From NCBI GenBank assembly GCA_934097085.1, contig CAKONK010000007.1:1-64000 (forward strand): a stretch of 64,000 nucleotides of DNA, written 5' to 3'. The notes beneath the pieces are model-generated. The model did not search any database, was not told where the DNA came from, and saw nothing but the letters and a program-made list of their open reading frames with translations. This document shows, piece by piece, positions 16,789 through 26,200 of the stretch. Position numbers and translations under genes: made by a program. Each line of letters starts with the position of its first letter. Positions within the stretch are counted from its first letter, which is position 1. The DNA comes from an uncultured Bacilli bacterium. GTDB lineage: Bacteria; Bacillota_I; Bacilli_A; RF39; UBA660.

Positions 16789-18047
16789 ATTGGTTTTAAA
16801 ATAACATATGCCGTTTCATTACCTAAATTATCTTTTACTTTAGCAAACTTATCAAATTTCAAATTTTCAATTGAGGATGGTATATCATTAATCATTTTAT
16901 TATATTTTAAGATGCTAGATCTTATTTCATTATTAACTTGATAGGCATTTTCAAAATCCACTATTGCATTAGCAATAAAAACTTTTTTCTTACGATTAAA
17001 ATCATTTTCATTAATTTCTAAATTATTAATTTTTTCCTTTAAAAGTTCAATAAGTTTTTTAGCATAAGATGTAACTGCTTCGAAAAGGATTAAAGCATAA
17101 TCATCATTTTGCGTAAAAGTATAAGAAAAATCATCAACTAAATGGTTATTACGAATATGTTCATAAAACTCTGATGTACCACTGAAATTATTTCTAAGAA
17201 GTATATTCATATACATATTAAGTTCTAGTTTACTATAATCTTTATATTTCTTTTTATCTATTTTCAAACCATAATAAAGGTTTTCTTTTGTAACATTGGT
17301 ACTTATTACTGAAGAAGGAATATTAACTTTTTTAGGTTCTTTCATAGAAATTATCTTTGGATTTAAATATTTTTTCTCGAAACCATCATAAAAGTCCTCA
17401 CAAAGTTTAATTACTTCATAATGATTAACATTACCGGTTACAACTAAAAACATATTTTCCGGATGATAAAAGGCATCAAATACATTTTTAGCATCCTCTA
17501 TACTAATACTTTTTATATCTTCTTCATCACCAGTAATTAAATATTTATGGTTATCATATTTATAAATATTATTAAGAAGTTCAAAATAGCCTTCATTAAA
17601 GGGATTATTTTTAGTCATTTTGGCTTCCTCAATAATAATTGGCTTTTCTTTATTTACAAGTTCTTTTGTAAAATAATCATTATTAACAAAGTATAATAAA
17701 TGATTTAAATTATCTTTTAAATTATCATTAGTGGTAACTTCATAACATGTATGGTCAAAGGTTGTATAAGCATTTACATAACTTCCAATTTTATAAAAAT
17801 AATCGTGTGTGGTTTTACCATCTTCTTCATTAAATTTAATATGCTCTAAAAAATGGGCCATCCCGTTTGGTACTTTAATATTTTTTTTATTTACCTCAAA
17901 ACTCGTATGCAAGCTACCATATTTAACTGTTAAAGTTAGGTTAATATCACTAGATTCTTTACACTCCCAAATATAAATATTAAGACCACAGTCTAATTTA
18001 TGATGATATACTATCTCATCAGTTCTTTCTATTTTAATTTTTTCCAT
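16773..18047 (-). CDS. ymfH: M16 zinc peptidase, active subunit (YmfH-like)
   Basis: 424 residues from the ATG at 18047, chosen for the TGAGG ribosome site 7 bases upstream. The inverted zinc motif HxxEH is intact as HFLEH in NGMAHFLEHIKF, with the distal Glu in IIIEEAKM. It overlaps its partner gene by 14 bp. In Firmicutes these two-subunit M16 proteases process exported peptides or unfolded proteins; the exact substrate is unknown. An inactive partner upstream completes the usual heterodimer. Confidence 0.9.
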   Translation of the reverse strand: MEKIKIERTDEIVYHHKLDCGLNIYIWECKESSDINLTLTVKYGSLHTSFEVNKKNIKVPNGMAHFLEHIKFNEEDGKTTHDYFYKIGSYVNAYTTFDHTCYEVTTNDNLKDNLNHLLYFVNNDYFTKELVNKEKPIIIEEAKMTKNNPFNEGYFELLNNIYKYDNHKYLITGDEEDIKSISIEDAKNVFDAFYHPENMFLVVTGNVNHYEVIKLCEDFYDGFEKKYLNPKIISMKEPKKVNIPSSVISTNVTKENLYYGLKIDKKKYKDYSKLELNMYMNILLRNNFSGTSEFYEHIRNNHLVDDFSYTFTQNDDYALILFEAVTSYAKKLIELLKEKINNLEINENDFNRKKKVFIANAIVDFENAYQVNNEIRSSILKYNKMINDIPSSIENLKFDKFAKVKDNLGNETAYVILKPIKKEE

Positions 18048-19308
18048 TTTGATCCTCACACAAAGCATAAATTACATTTAATTTTAATTTTTTTGCAAAA
18101 GTAATAATATCACTTTTAGTAACATTTTTTATATGTTCTTTTTTTTCTTCGAATGAATAAATATTTACAAATTTTTGTCCAATATAATTATTATTTATTC
18201 CTGATTGACTATTTGAATTTAATTCTATACTATTTAATATATTATTTTTAGCATCCTTTACATCATCTTCAGTAAACTTACCTTTTACCATTTCACTAAC
18301 ACTTTTCTTTATTAGATTAACAGCTTTATCAATATTTTCTTTACTAAGGGAAACATCTACCTCAAAAACATTATCAAAAACATTTAAAGTGCTTGATACT
18401 CTATAGCATAATCCGTTTTCTTCGCGTAAATATTTATATAGTTTTGAGGAAAGCCCTCCAGAACCTATAATATAATTAAATACTGGGTATACACTTCTTC
18501 TTTCTTCCTCGGTAATCTCATTTATATTATAAAGCATTACTAAAGATGATTGTTTAAATGTAGACTCATCCATTTTAACTATTGGTTTCTTTCTTTCAAT
18601 ATTTTTTACATAATAATTAAAATCTATATAATTTAATCTGTTATTATGATAATTATCTTTGATTAGAGATACTGCCCTATTCATATCTAAATTACCCATT
18701 ACAAAGATATCAACAATACTGTTTTGCATTATATATAAATATTCTTTATATAAGCCTTCCCTAGTTATGGCTTTCACTTCCTCTTTAGTACCAGTTACTG
18801 ATAAAGCAGATATTGAATTTTTATCAAGAATGTCAAAAGCGTTATCAAAGGCAAGCTGCATAGCATTTTCTTTTGTACTATCAATATCAAGGTAAAGTTC
18901 ATTTTTACCATTTTCAAAAGGAATTTCTGCAAATTCATTATTTTTTACATTAGGAAATAATATCATATCAAATAAAAATTTTATTACATTTTCTAGATAA
19001 TCTTTTTCACTAATATATTCTGGATTAATAAAATTTACTCTAAATGTGAGTGAGGTAACATACCCTTTTCTACTTATACCTGTAGAATAATATATATTAT
19101 ATAAGTCCTCTTTTTTAAGAGATAAATTTCTAAGTGAATTATAATGTTTATTACAAGTACCCATTACCTCACACAAAAGACTTACAATAGGAAATCTTTC
19201 TTTATCAGTTTTAAATCTAAATACAACCTCAATATCACTAGTTTTAAATCTATCATATTTTAAAGTATGAATTTTATATGAATTTTTATCTATAGTATTA
19301 TATTCCAT
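18034..19308 (-). CDS. ymfF: M16 peptidase-like inactive partner (YmfF-like)
   Basis: 424 residues with the M16 fold, including the glycine-rich GSGGLSSKLYKYLREENGLCY that supplies the Arg/Tyr region of the active dimer. No HxxEH is present at the expected place (LLCEVMGTCNKHYNSL), so it cannot bind zinc. It precedes and overlaps the active subunit, the normal ymfF-ymfH order. Confidence 0.88.
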   Translation of the reverse strand: MEYNTIDKNSYKIHTLKYDRFKTSDIEVVFRFKTDKERFPIVSLLCEVMGTCNKHYNSLRNLSLKKEDLYNIYYSTGISRKGYVTSLTFRVNFINPEYISEKDYLENVIKFLFDMILFPNVKNNEFAEIPFENGKNELYLDIDSTKENAMQLAFDNAFDILDKNSISALSVTGTKEEVKAITREGLYKEYLYIMQNSIVDIFVMGNLDMNRAVSLIKDNYHNNRLNYIDFNYYVKNIERKKPIVKMDESTFKQSSLVMLYNINEITEEERRSVYPVFNYIIGSGGLSSKLYKYLREENGLCYRVSSTLNVFDNVFEVDVSLSKENIDKAVNLIKKSVSEMVKGKFTEDDVKDAKNNILNSIELNSNSQSGINNNYIGQKFVNIYSFEEKKEHIKNVTKSDIITFAKKLKLNVIYALCEDQNGKN

Positions 19309-19333
19309 AACTCTCCTTCTTAATTATTATGTA

Positions 19334-20464
19334 TTAATTTTCTTTATTTAAACAAATTTTTTTATAAGATGATATAAAATAATCATCGGTCATACCTGAT
19401 ATATAATCAAGTACAATTCTTTCATTAGAACTTTCTAAATATTTTTTATCCATATTATTTAAGTAAGAATAAAATATTGGACTATCATAATTTTTAGTTT
19501 GTAAATCATTTAAGTAACCATTAAATACTGTTCTAAACATATTATTTATAAATTCTTTTTCTTTAACTGTATAAGCTTTGCCATAAATATGTTCATAGTT
19601 AAAGTCCTTTAATTTAGAGATTGCATTAAATACTTCATCACTCATTTTTATATAACTTTTACCTTCACTTTCAGTTATTATATCAGTAATTATTGTATTA
19701 ACTATTTCTCTATTAGTTTTACCTAAAACATTTACTATTTCTTTAGGAATTTCTTCGAAAGATACAAGTCCCATTCTTACACCATCTTCAATATCTCTTC
19801 CTAAATAAGCAATTATATCACTTATTCTTACTATGCATCCCTCAAGGGTCATTGGCCTTAAATATTTTGCTACCTCTAAAGATTTATAAGATTCAAAATA
19901 TTCCTTTAAAAAATCTTCTTTAGATTTTGGTTTAATATAATATTCATTTGATACAAGTTCACCATTATGACACATTATTCCATCAAGCACCTGAAGACTA
20001 ATATTTTGACCTTTACCATAGTTTTCAACAAACATTAGGTTTCTAACACTATTTATGTTATGCATAAAATATCCTTCGCCAACTTCTTTACTTATTTCAT
20101 TTAAAACTCTTTCACCTACATGTCCAAAAGGTGTGTGTCCTAGGTCATGGCCAAGGGCAGCAGCCTCGATTAAATCCTCATTTAAATTAAGCGCTCTTCC
20201 TATAGTTCTTGCAATTTTAGATACATACTGCACATGAATCATCCTTTTTTGAATATGATCATTTTTAGTTTCTGTAAAAACCTGTGTTTTGTCCATATAT
20301 CTTACATAAGATAGTGAATAAATAATTCTATCTATATCTCTAAAAAAGCCTGGTCTAAAATCCTCGGATTCCTCTTCGAACCTAATTACTTTATCATCGC
20401 TGCAAGCATAATCACTTAAATATTTATTATGTTTACGCATATTTTCATATATTTTTTTATCCAT
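19334..20464 (-). CDS. dGTPase-like HD-domain phosphohydrolase
   Basis: 376 residues from the ATG at 20464, 6 bases after AGGTG. The HD metal site is complete: HVQYV, GHDLGHTPFGHVGE and ...RISDIIAYLGRDIEDG. This pattern belongs to deoxyguanosinetriphosphate triphosphohydrolase-like proteins, which remove triphosphate from dNTPs; some relatives act on other nucleotides. It precedes the M16 pair by 25 bp and is probably in the same transcript. It is separated from the upstream small genes by a terminator. Confidence 0.88.
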   Translation of the reverse strand: MDKKIYENMRKHNKYLSDYACSDDKVIRFEEESEDFRPGFFRDIDRIIYSLSYVRYMDKTQVFTETKNDHIQKRMIHVQYVSKIARTIGRALNLNEDLIEAAALGHDLGHTPFGHVGERVLNEISKEVGEGYFMHNINSVRNLMFVENYGKGQNISLQVLDGIMCHNGELVSNEYYIKPKSKEDFLKEYFESYKSLEVAKYLRPMTLEGCIVRISDIIAYLGRDIEDGVRMGLVSFEEIPKEIVNVLGKTNREIVNTIITDIITESEGKSYIKMSDEVFNAISKLKDFNYEHIYGKAYTVKEKEFINNMFRTVFNGYLNDLQTKNYDSPIFYSYLNNMDKKYLESSNERIVLDYISGMTDDYFISSYKKICLNKEN

Positions 20465-20501
20465 CATTATCACCTATAAAATATTATATATGATTTTGAC
20501 T

Positions 20502-20540
20502 TAAAAAAAAAGATAGTTTACATTTTTAGTTTACTATCTT
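20502..20540 (-). terminator. intrinsic terminator
   Basis: AAGATAGT pairs with ACTATCTT on the minus strand, followed by nine T residues. It overlaps the end of the 85-residue gene. Confidence 0.8.
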
Positions 20541-20775
20541 CATAAAGATTTAATTCATTTTCACATTCACTTACAAGATTATAAATTAAATTAAGTTTCA
20601 TATCAATATATCTTATATCACTATTTTTCTCTTCGAAAAGATCTAAAAATAATTTATGAACAATTGCAATTTTGCAAGAAACCTCTGTAGAACTATCACA
20701 TTTTCCATAAAGTTCTAAAAGTCTTCTTTTTAAATAATTAATTTTTTGTTTTTCTTCCTCAGTAAAATTATTCAT
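20518..20775 (-). CDS. 85-residue helical protein of unknown function
   Basis: Start at 20775 is preferred because AAGGGA lies 8 bases upstream. MNNFTEEEKQKINYLKRRLL to KLKM reads as two helices, lysine- and glutamate-rich, with no membrane segment. It is one base from the previous gene, which is similar in size and character; both may derive from one duplication. Confidence 0.65.
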   Translation of the reverse strand: MNNFTEEEKQKINYLKRRLLELYGKCDSSTEVSCKIAIVHKLFLDLFEEKNSDIRYIDMKLNLIYNLVSECENELNLYEDSKLKM

Positions 20776-20776
20776 A

Positions 20777-21010
20777 TTATCTTCCCTTCCCATAAGTTTG
20801 CTCTAAATTTAAAAGTGCATCTTTTATTTCATCAATAACTTTCTCACAATTATAAATTTTCCTTTTAATGTAAGGTATCATTAAAAATTGACCATTTCGC
20901 ATACATTCATAAATTTGCTTATTATAACGATTAATTTCATCTTGTCTAATTAAAAGGCCATATTCAAGCATATCTTTATAATGTTTTAACTCATCTTCAG
21001 TATATTCCAT
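20777..21010 (-). CDS. 77-residue coiled-coil-like protein
   Basis: MEYTEDELKHYKDMLEYGLL then YIKRKIYNCEKVIDEIKDALL: amphipathic helices, cytoplasmic. Strong ribosome site TAAGGAGGG 4 bases from the ATG, identical to that of the gene at 3362-4138. Forms a two-gene unit with the 85-residue protein. Confidence 0.65.
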   Translation of the reverse strand: MEYTEDELKHYKDMLEYGLLIRQDEINRYNKQIYECMRNGQFLMIPYIKRKIYNCEKVIDEIKDALLNLEQTYGKGR

Positions 21011-21048
21011 AAACCCTCCTTAGGTAATTAATATTATACTATAAATGA

Positions 21049-22320
21049 TTATGGTTTTAAAGAGGTAATTGGCAAGATATAAATACCTGTTTCAGGATCT
21101 TTTGCAACTGCATTAAAAGTTCCAGTAATTATGCACATAAGCTTTGGCTTTTTTACCATATTATTGTGAAATTTTAATAAATTTTTCTTTGCCTCATTGA
21201 TTGCATCGATACCACCTAATTTAATTTCCACTGCAGCATATTCCCCACTTTCAAACTCAAGAATTGAATCAACCTCTAAACCTGAAACATTATCTCTAAA
21301 ATGATATAACTTTCCATTTAAATATTCCATATATATTCTTAAGTCTCTTTCAACTAAAGATTCAAACATAAAACCAAAAGTTTTAATATCATTAATTAAT
21401 TTGTCAGCATTTAGATTAAGTACAGCGCAAGCAAGAGATGGATCCGTAAAATGTCTTTTAGATGATTTGCCAAGTCTTTCTGGGCTTCTATAATTTGATG
21501 AGTATGCTGGTTGATTTTCTATCAAATTTAATCTATCTAGTACATCTAAATAATCATTTAAAGTTATTCTACTTTCTAACATTTCATCATTATTTGAATA
21601 AGTTTCTATATCATTTAATAGAGTATTGTTATTTGCAATAGTAGATTCATTTCTAGCCAGTGACATTAAAAGCATCAACATTTTATTCCTATCTCTTTTT
21701 TTATCATCATTTATATCTTTATCTACAATAGATTTGATATAGTTTTTTGGAATTAATAAATAATTATCATTATCTAAGTTTCTTGGCCAACCGCCACGAA
21801 GAATGAGTTTAGCAATTGTCTGTAAATCTTTTTTATCGGTTGAACAATTTTTTTGAACATCATTATACATATTCATCAAAGATGCTTTACCATCGGAATC
21901 TTTAGATTCAAACAAACTCATTGTATACATATTTATTTTGCCAATTCTACCAGCACCAGAATGAAATATTTCTTTATTTTTTTCATCATTTAATTGAGTA
22001 GAACAAGTTAAAATATAATTTCCATTATTAGTAGTTTCATCGCATTTTCTTCTTACTTTATCCCATACTTTTGGTACCAAATGCCATTCGTCAATTAATT
22101 CAGGTTTTTCTTTATCTAAAATTAAATTAGGATCTATTAATGCCTGTGCTTTAACATCTTCATCATCTAAAAAAACTCTACTTTTTGCAAATTTTGATGA
22201 GGTCCAGGTCTTACCACACCATTTAGGACCCTCAACTGAAACAGCACCAAAAGTGTTTAAATACTCAATAAAATTTTTCTCAATTAATCTTTCTAAATAT
22301 TCATTTTCATTGTAATTCAT
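21049..22320 (-). CDS. AAA ATPase with DUF4143 C-terminal domain (copy 1)
   Basis: 423 residues. Walker A is GPKWCGKTW (31-39); the Walker B-like element is PELIDEWHLVP. The DUF4143-type C-terminal half ends in AAVEIKLGG, a nuclease-like pattern. The closest relative in the window is the copy at 59844-61112: WCGKT, LIDEWH/Q and GRIGKINMYTMSLFESKDS against GRFANIDMKPMSLYESGDS. The family is common in gut bacteria and archaea; function is unknown, with suggested links to mobile elements. Its promoter is preceded by three 23-bp repeats. Confidence 0.88.
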   Translation of the reverse strand: MNYNENEYLERLIEKNFIEYLNTFGAVSVEGPKWCGKTWTSSKFAKSRVFLDDEDVKAQALIDPNLILDKEKPELIDEWHLVPKVWDKVRRKCDETTNNGNYILTCSTQLNDEKNKEIFHSGAGRIGKINMYTMSLFESKDSDGKASLMNMYNDVQKNCSTDKKDLQTIAKLILRGGWPRNLDNDNYLLIPKNYIKSIVDKDINDDKKRDRNKMLMLLMSLARNESTIANNNTLLNDIETYSNNDEMLESRITLNDYLDVLDRLNLIENQPAYSSNYRSPERLGKSSKRHFTDPSLACAVLNLNADKLINDIKTFGFMFESLVERDLRIYMEYLNGKLYHFRDNVSGLEVDSILEFESGEYAAVEIKLGGIDAINEAKKNLLKFHNNMVKKPKLMCIITGTFNAVAKDPETGIYILPITSLKP

Positions 22321-22340
22321 ATTATCACCAACCTACTTTA

Positions 22341-22368
22341 ATGATATCACATTTTTATCTTTTGTCAA
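22341..22368 (-). promoter_or_regulatory. promoter of ATPase/DUF4143 copy 1
   Basis: Minus strand TTGACA (22363-22368), 16-bp spacer, TATCAT (22341-22346). Confidence 0.7.
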
Positions 22369-22370
22369 TG

Positions 22371-22439
22371 TTTACTATACATTTTTTAAGACTTTTACTA
22401 TACACTTTTTAAGGTTTTCAATATACATTTTTTAAGATA
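22371..22439. repeat. three tandem 23-bp repeats upstream of the promoter
   Basis: Units start at 22371, 22394 and 22417, each reading roughly tttactatacattttttaag with small changes. The array starts two bases upstream of the -35 box, the place for an activator or repressor array. No ORF crosses it. Confidence 0.85.
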
Positions 22440-22468
22440 TAAAAAAGAAGAAACTAATTTGTTTCCTC
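22438..22468 (-). terminator. intrinsic terminator of rpoC
   Basis: GAGGAAAC pairs with GTTTCTTC on the minus strand, followed by TTTTTT; it overlaps the rpoC stop codon. Confidence 0.75.
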
Positions 22469-25400
22469 TTCATTTGTTTCTTCAGAAACTATTTCATCTT
22501 TAGAAGTTTGAACTTCCTCTTCAGTAGTTACTTCTTCAGTTTTAGGTTCTTCATTAACTTCAGGTTTCTCATCCATTAAATTTTCCTCTAAAGCTTCAGT
22601 TGCATCAGTTTCCATAAATTGTTTTTCAAGAGCAATATCAATATTTGAATATTCAGTAGCACCAGTACCTGCAGGGATAAGTTTACCAATAATAACGTTT
22701 TCTTTTAAACCTTTTAAGTAGTCAACTTTACCTTTAATAGCAGCATCTGTAAGTACTCTTGTAGTCTCTTGGAATGAAGCAGCAGATAAGAATGAATCAG
22801 TTTCAAGAGATGATTTAGTAATACCAAGCATAATTGGAAGTCCTTTAGCAGGAACACCACCTGCAAGAAGTACTGGTTTGTTTCCTTCATTAAATGTTTT
22901 AAGTGAAACAGATAAGCCCTCAACAAATTTAGTATCTCCTGGATCTAAGATTCTCATCTTATTAATCATTCTCTTAACAATAATTTCAATATGTTTATCG
23001 TTGATATCAACACCTTGAAGTTTATATACACTTTGAATTTCTTTTAGAATGTATTCTTGAGCAGTAAGTGGGTCAGTAACAGCAAGTAATTCTTTAGGTG
23101 CAATAACACCTTCAGTAAGTTTATCTCCTGCTTCAACTTTATCACCAACACTAACTCTAAGTTTCATATTATAAAGTGTTGTATGTTCTCTAGAACCAGC
23201 ATCATTTGCAACTGTGATAATATGTTTACCACCATTTTCCTCAATTTTAGTTACTGTACCAGTAATTTCAGAAATAGTAGCTTTATATTTAGGAGTTCTA
23301 GCCTCAAATAATTCTTCAACTCTTGGAAGACCTTGTGTAATATCATCTTCACCTGCAACTCCACCTTTGTGGAAGTTTTTCATTGTAAGCTGAGTACCAG
23401 GTTCACCAATTGATTGAGCAGACATAATACCTACAGCTTCACCAGTTTCAACTAAGTTACCTGTAGCAAGGTTTCTACCATAACATTTTTGACAAACACC
23501 GTTTTCAGTTTTACAAGTAAGTGAAGAACGAATTTCAACTTGTTTAATACCAGCCTTTTTAACTTTTTGAACAACTGCTTCAGTAATCATTTCACCAGAT
23601 TCACATAATACCTTTTTGGTTTCTGGATCAATAATCTTTTTAGCTGCAAATCTTCCTAAAATTCTTTCTTCAAGAGGTTCGATAACTGAACCATCTTTAT
23701 CATTTAATAAGTCTTTAACAACTACACCATGGATTGAACCGCAATCATGTTCTTTAACAATAATATCTTGAGCAACATCTACAAGTCTTCTTGTTAAGTA
23801 ACCAGAGTCGGCAGTTTTTAAAGCAGTATCGGCAACACCTTTTCTTGAACCATGTGTTGATAAGAAGAATTCTAGAACTGAAAGTCCTTCCATAAATGAT
23901 GATGTAATCGGAATTTCAACTGTATCACCATTTGGTTTAGCCATTAAGCCTTTAAGACCTGCAAGTTGAGTAAAGTTTGTAACCTCACCACGAGCTCCTG
24001 AATTCATCATCATGAATATTGGGTTATCAAAATCGCCAGCACTCATTTCTTTGAATTCATTTTTTACATTCTCAGTACATTTAGACCAAATTGCAATAAC
24101 AGCTTCATGTCTTTCTTCTTTAGTAATAATACCTCGTTTAAATTGTTTATTAACTTTATCTACAGCTGCTTTTGCCTCTGCAATAAATTCTTCTTTCTTA
24201 TGTGTAGTTTTGATATCAGCATAAGATACTGTAATACCTGCTATAGTTGAATATTTAAATCCTTGATCTTTTAATTTATCAAGCATAATAGATGTTTCAG
24301 TAGTACGATATCTTTTAAATACTTGAGCAATTAATGATTTTAATGTTCCTTTTACAAAAGGTGATACTAAAGGCATTTCTTTAATAGCCTGTGGAATATT
24401 AGTTCCAGGTTCTAAGAAATATTTCATTGGAGTAATACCTTCGATATTATCTTTTGTAGGTTCATTCATAAATGGGAATGAATCTGGGAATATTTCATTA
24501 AATTTAAGTTTTCCTACAGTTGTAACTAAATATTTACCTTGTTGTTCATCAGTAAATAACTTATGTTTAAATGAACTTGCTGGTATAGCAATTCTTGTAT
24601 GTAAAGTAATTTCTCTTCTTTCATAAGCCATTAATGCTTCATTTTCATCTTTAAATACTCTACCTTCGCCTTCTTCTCCAGCTTTTTCAATAGTTAAATA
24701 ACAGTTACCAAGTACCATATCTTGTGAAGGTGTAACAATTGGTTTTCCATCTTTTGGATTTAAAATATTGTTAGCGCCAAGCATTAGAAGTCTTGCTTCT
24801 GCTTTTGCTTCCTCAGAAAGTGGTACGTGAACAGCCATTTGGTCACCATCGAAGTCAGCGTTAAATGCAGCACATACAAGTGGATGTAGTCTAATTGCTT
24901 TACCACCAATTAATATTGGTTCAAATGCTTGAATACCAAGTCTATGTAGAGTTGGAGCACGGTTAAGCATTACAGGATGTTCAGTTATAACATCCTCGAC
25001 TATATCCCAAACACATTCATTTCTAGTTTCAATTAATTTTTTTGCTCCTTTAATATTATGAGCAAGTCCTCTTTCTACTAAACCATGAATAACATGTGGT
25101 TTAAATAGTTCAAGAGCCATTTCTTTTGGAAGACCACATTGATACATTTTAAGGCTTGGTCCAACAACGATAACTGAACGGCCTGAGTAATCAACTCTCT
25201 TACCAAGTAAGTTTTGTCTAAAACGACCTTGTTTTCCTTTAAGCATTGAAGATAAACTCTTAAGTGGTCTATTCGAAGATGCTGTTACACTTCTTCCTCT
25301 TCTACCATTATCAAGTAGTGAATCAACTGCCTCTTGAAGCATTCTCTTTTCATTTTGAACAATGATTGATGGAGCACCAAGTTCAAGAAGTTTTTTAAGA

Positions 25401-26200
25401 CGATTATTACGGTTAATAATTCTTCTATAAAGGTCATTTAAATCAGATGTAGCAAATCTACCACCATCTAGTTGAAGCATAGGTCTAAGCTCTGGAGGTA
25501 TAACTGGAATAACATCAAGTACCATCCATTCAGGCTTATTACCAGATTCAATAAATGAATCTAAGCAATCTAGTCTTTTAACAAGACGTACTCTTTTTTG
25601 TCCAGTTGTATTTTCAAGTTCTTCATGAACTTTTTCAATTTCTTTTTTAAGGTCAACTTGTTTAAGTAGTTCCTTAATTGCTTCAGCACCCATTCCAACT
25701 TTAAATGTATTACCATATTTTTCATATAAATTTCTATATTCTTTATCAGAAATAGTTTGTTTATGTTCAAGTGGAGCTGTTCCTGGATCAATTACTACAT
25801 AACTTACGAAATATAATACTTCTTCCAAATCTCTTGGAGACATATCTAGTACAAGACCCATTTTAGATGGAACACCCTTAAAGAACCAGATGTGAGAACA
25901 TGGTGCAGCAAGTTCAATGTGTCCCATTCTTTCTCTTCTTACTTTAGAAAGAGTAACCTCTACACCACATCTATCACATATAATATTTTTATATCTAAGT
26001 CTTTTGTATTTTCCACAGCTACATTCAAAATCTTTTGTAGGTCCGAAAATCTTTTCACAGAATAATCCGTCTCTTTCTGGTTTTAATGTACGATAGTTAA
26101 TTGTTTCAGGTTTTTTAACTTCGCCATAAGACCAAGAACGAATCTTTTCAGGGGATGCTATGGAAACTTTAATTCCCTTAAAGTTACTAACATCTATCAT
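22454..26200 (-). CDS. rpoC: RNA polymerase beta' subunit
   Basis: 1248 residues. The N-terminal zinc site is CSCGKYKRLRYKNIICDRCG and the catalytic magnesium motif is NADFDGDQMAVH. The second zinc cluster is CKTENGVCQKCYGRN, and the trigger-loop region includes the MSAQSIGEPGTQLTMKNFH segment. It has an acidic, Glu/Thr-rich C-terminal tail of about 45 residues (from EENLMDEKPEVNEEPK). Its ATG overlaps the rpoB stop by one base, so the two are translationally coupled. Confidence 0.99.
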   Translation of the reverse strand: MIDVSNFKGIKVSIASPEKIRSWSYGEVKKPETINYRTLKPERDGLFCEKIFGPTKDFECSCGKYKRLRYKNIICDRCGVEVTLSKVRRERMGHIELAAPCSHIWFFKGVPSKMGLVLDMSPRDLEEVLYFVSYVVIDPGTAPLEHKQTISDKEYRNLYEKYGNTFKVGMGAEAIKELLKQVDLKKEIEKVHEELENTTGQKRVRLVKRLDCLDSFIESGNKPEWMVLDVIPVIPPELRPMLQLDGGRFATSDLNDLYRRIINRNNRLKKLLELGAPSIIVQNEKRMLQEAVDSLLDNGRRGRSVTASSNRPLKSLSSMLKGKQGRFRQNLLGKRVDYSGRSVIVVGPSLKMYQCGLPKEMALELFKPHVIHGLVERGLAHNIKGAKKLIETRNECVWDIVEDVITEHPVMLNRAPTLHRLGIQAFEPILIGGKAIRLHPLVCAAFNADFDGDQMAVHVPLSEEAKAEARLLMLGANNILNPKDGKPIVTPSQDMVLGNCYLTIEKAGEEGEGRVFKDENEALMAYERREITLHTRIAIPASSFKHKLFTDEQQGKYLVTTVGKLKFNEIFPDSFPFMNEPTKDNIEGITPMKYFLEPGTNIPQAIKEMPLVSPFVKGTLKSLIAQVFKRYRTTETSIMLDKLKDQGFKYSTIAGITVSYADIKTTHKKEEFIAEAKAAVDKVNKQFKRGIITKEERHEAVIAIWSKCTENVKNEFKEMSAGDFDNPIFMMMNSGARGEVTNFTQLAGLKGLMAKPNGDTVEIPITSSFMEGLSVLEFFLSTHGSRKGVADTALKTADSGYLTRRLVDVAQDIIVKEHDCGSIHGVVVKDLLNDKDGSVIEPLEERILGRFAAKKIIDPETKKVLCESGEMITEAVVQKVKKAGIKQVEIRSSLTCKTENGVCQKCYGRNLATGNLVETGEAVGIMSAQSIGEPGTQLTMKNFHKGGVAGEDDITQGLPRVEELFEARTPKYKATISEITGTVTKIEENGGKHIITVANDAGSREHTTLYNMKLRVSVGDKVEAGDKLTEGVIAPKELLAVTDPLTAQEYILKEIQSVYKLQGVDINDKHIEIIVKRMINKMRILDPGDTKFVEGLSVSLKTFNEGNKPVLLAGGVPAKGLPIMLGITKSSLETDSFLSAASFQETTRVLTDAAIKGKVDYLKGLKENVIIGKLIPAGTGATEYSNIDIALEKQFMETDATEALEENLMDEKPEVNEEPKTEEVTTEEEVQTSKDEIVSEETNEEETN

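Noticed and set aside
22362..22440. CRISPR array
   Set aside because: Three tandem 23-bp units have no unique spacers and lie directly at a promoter; no cas genes are present.
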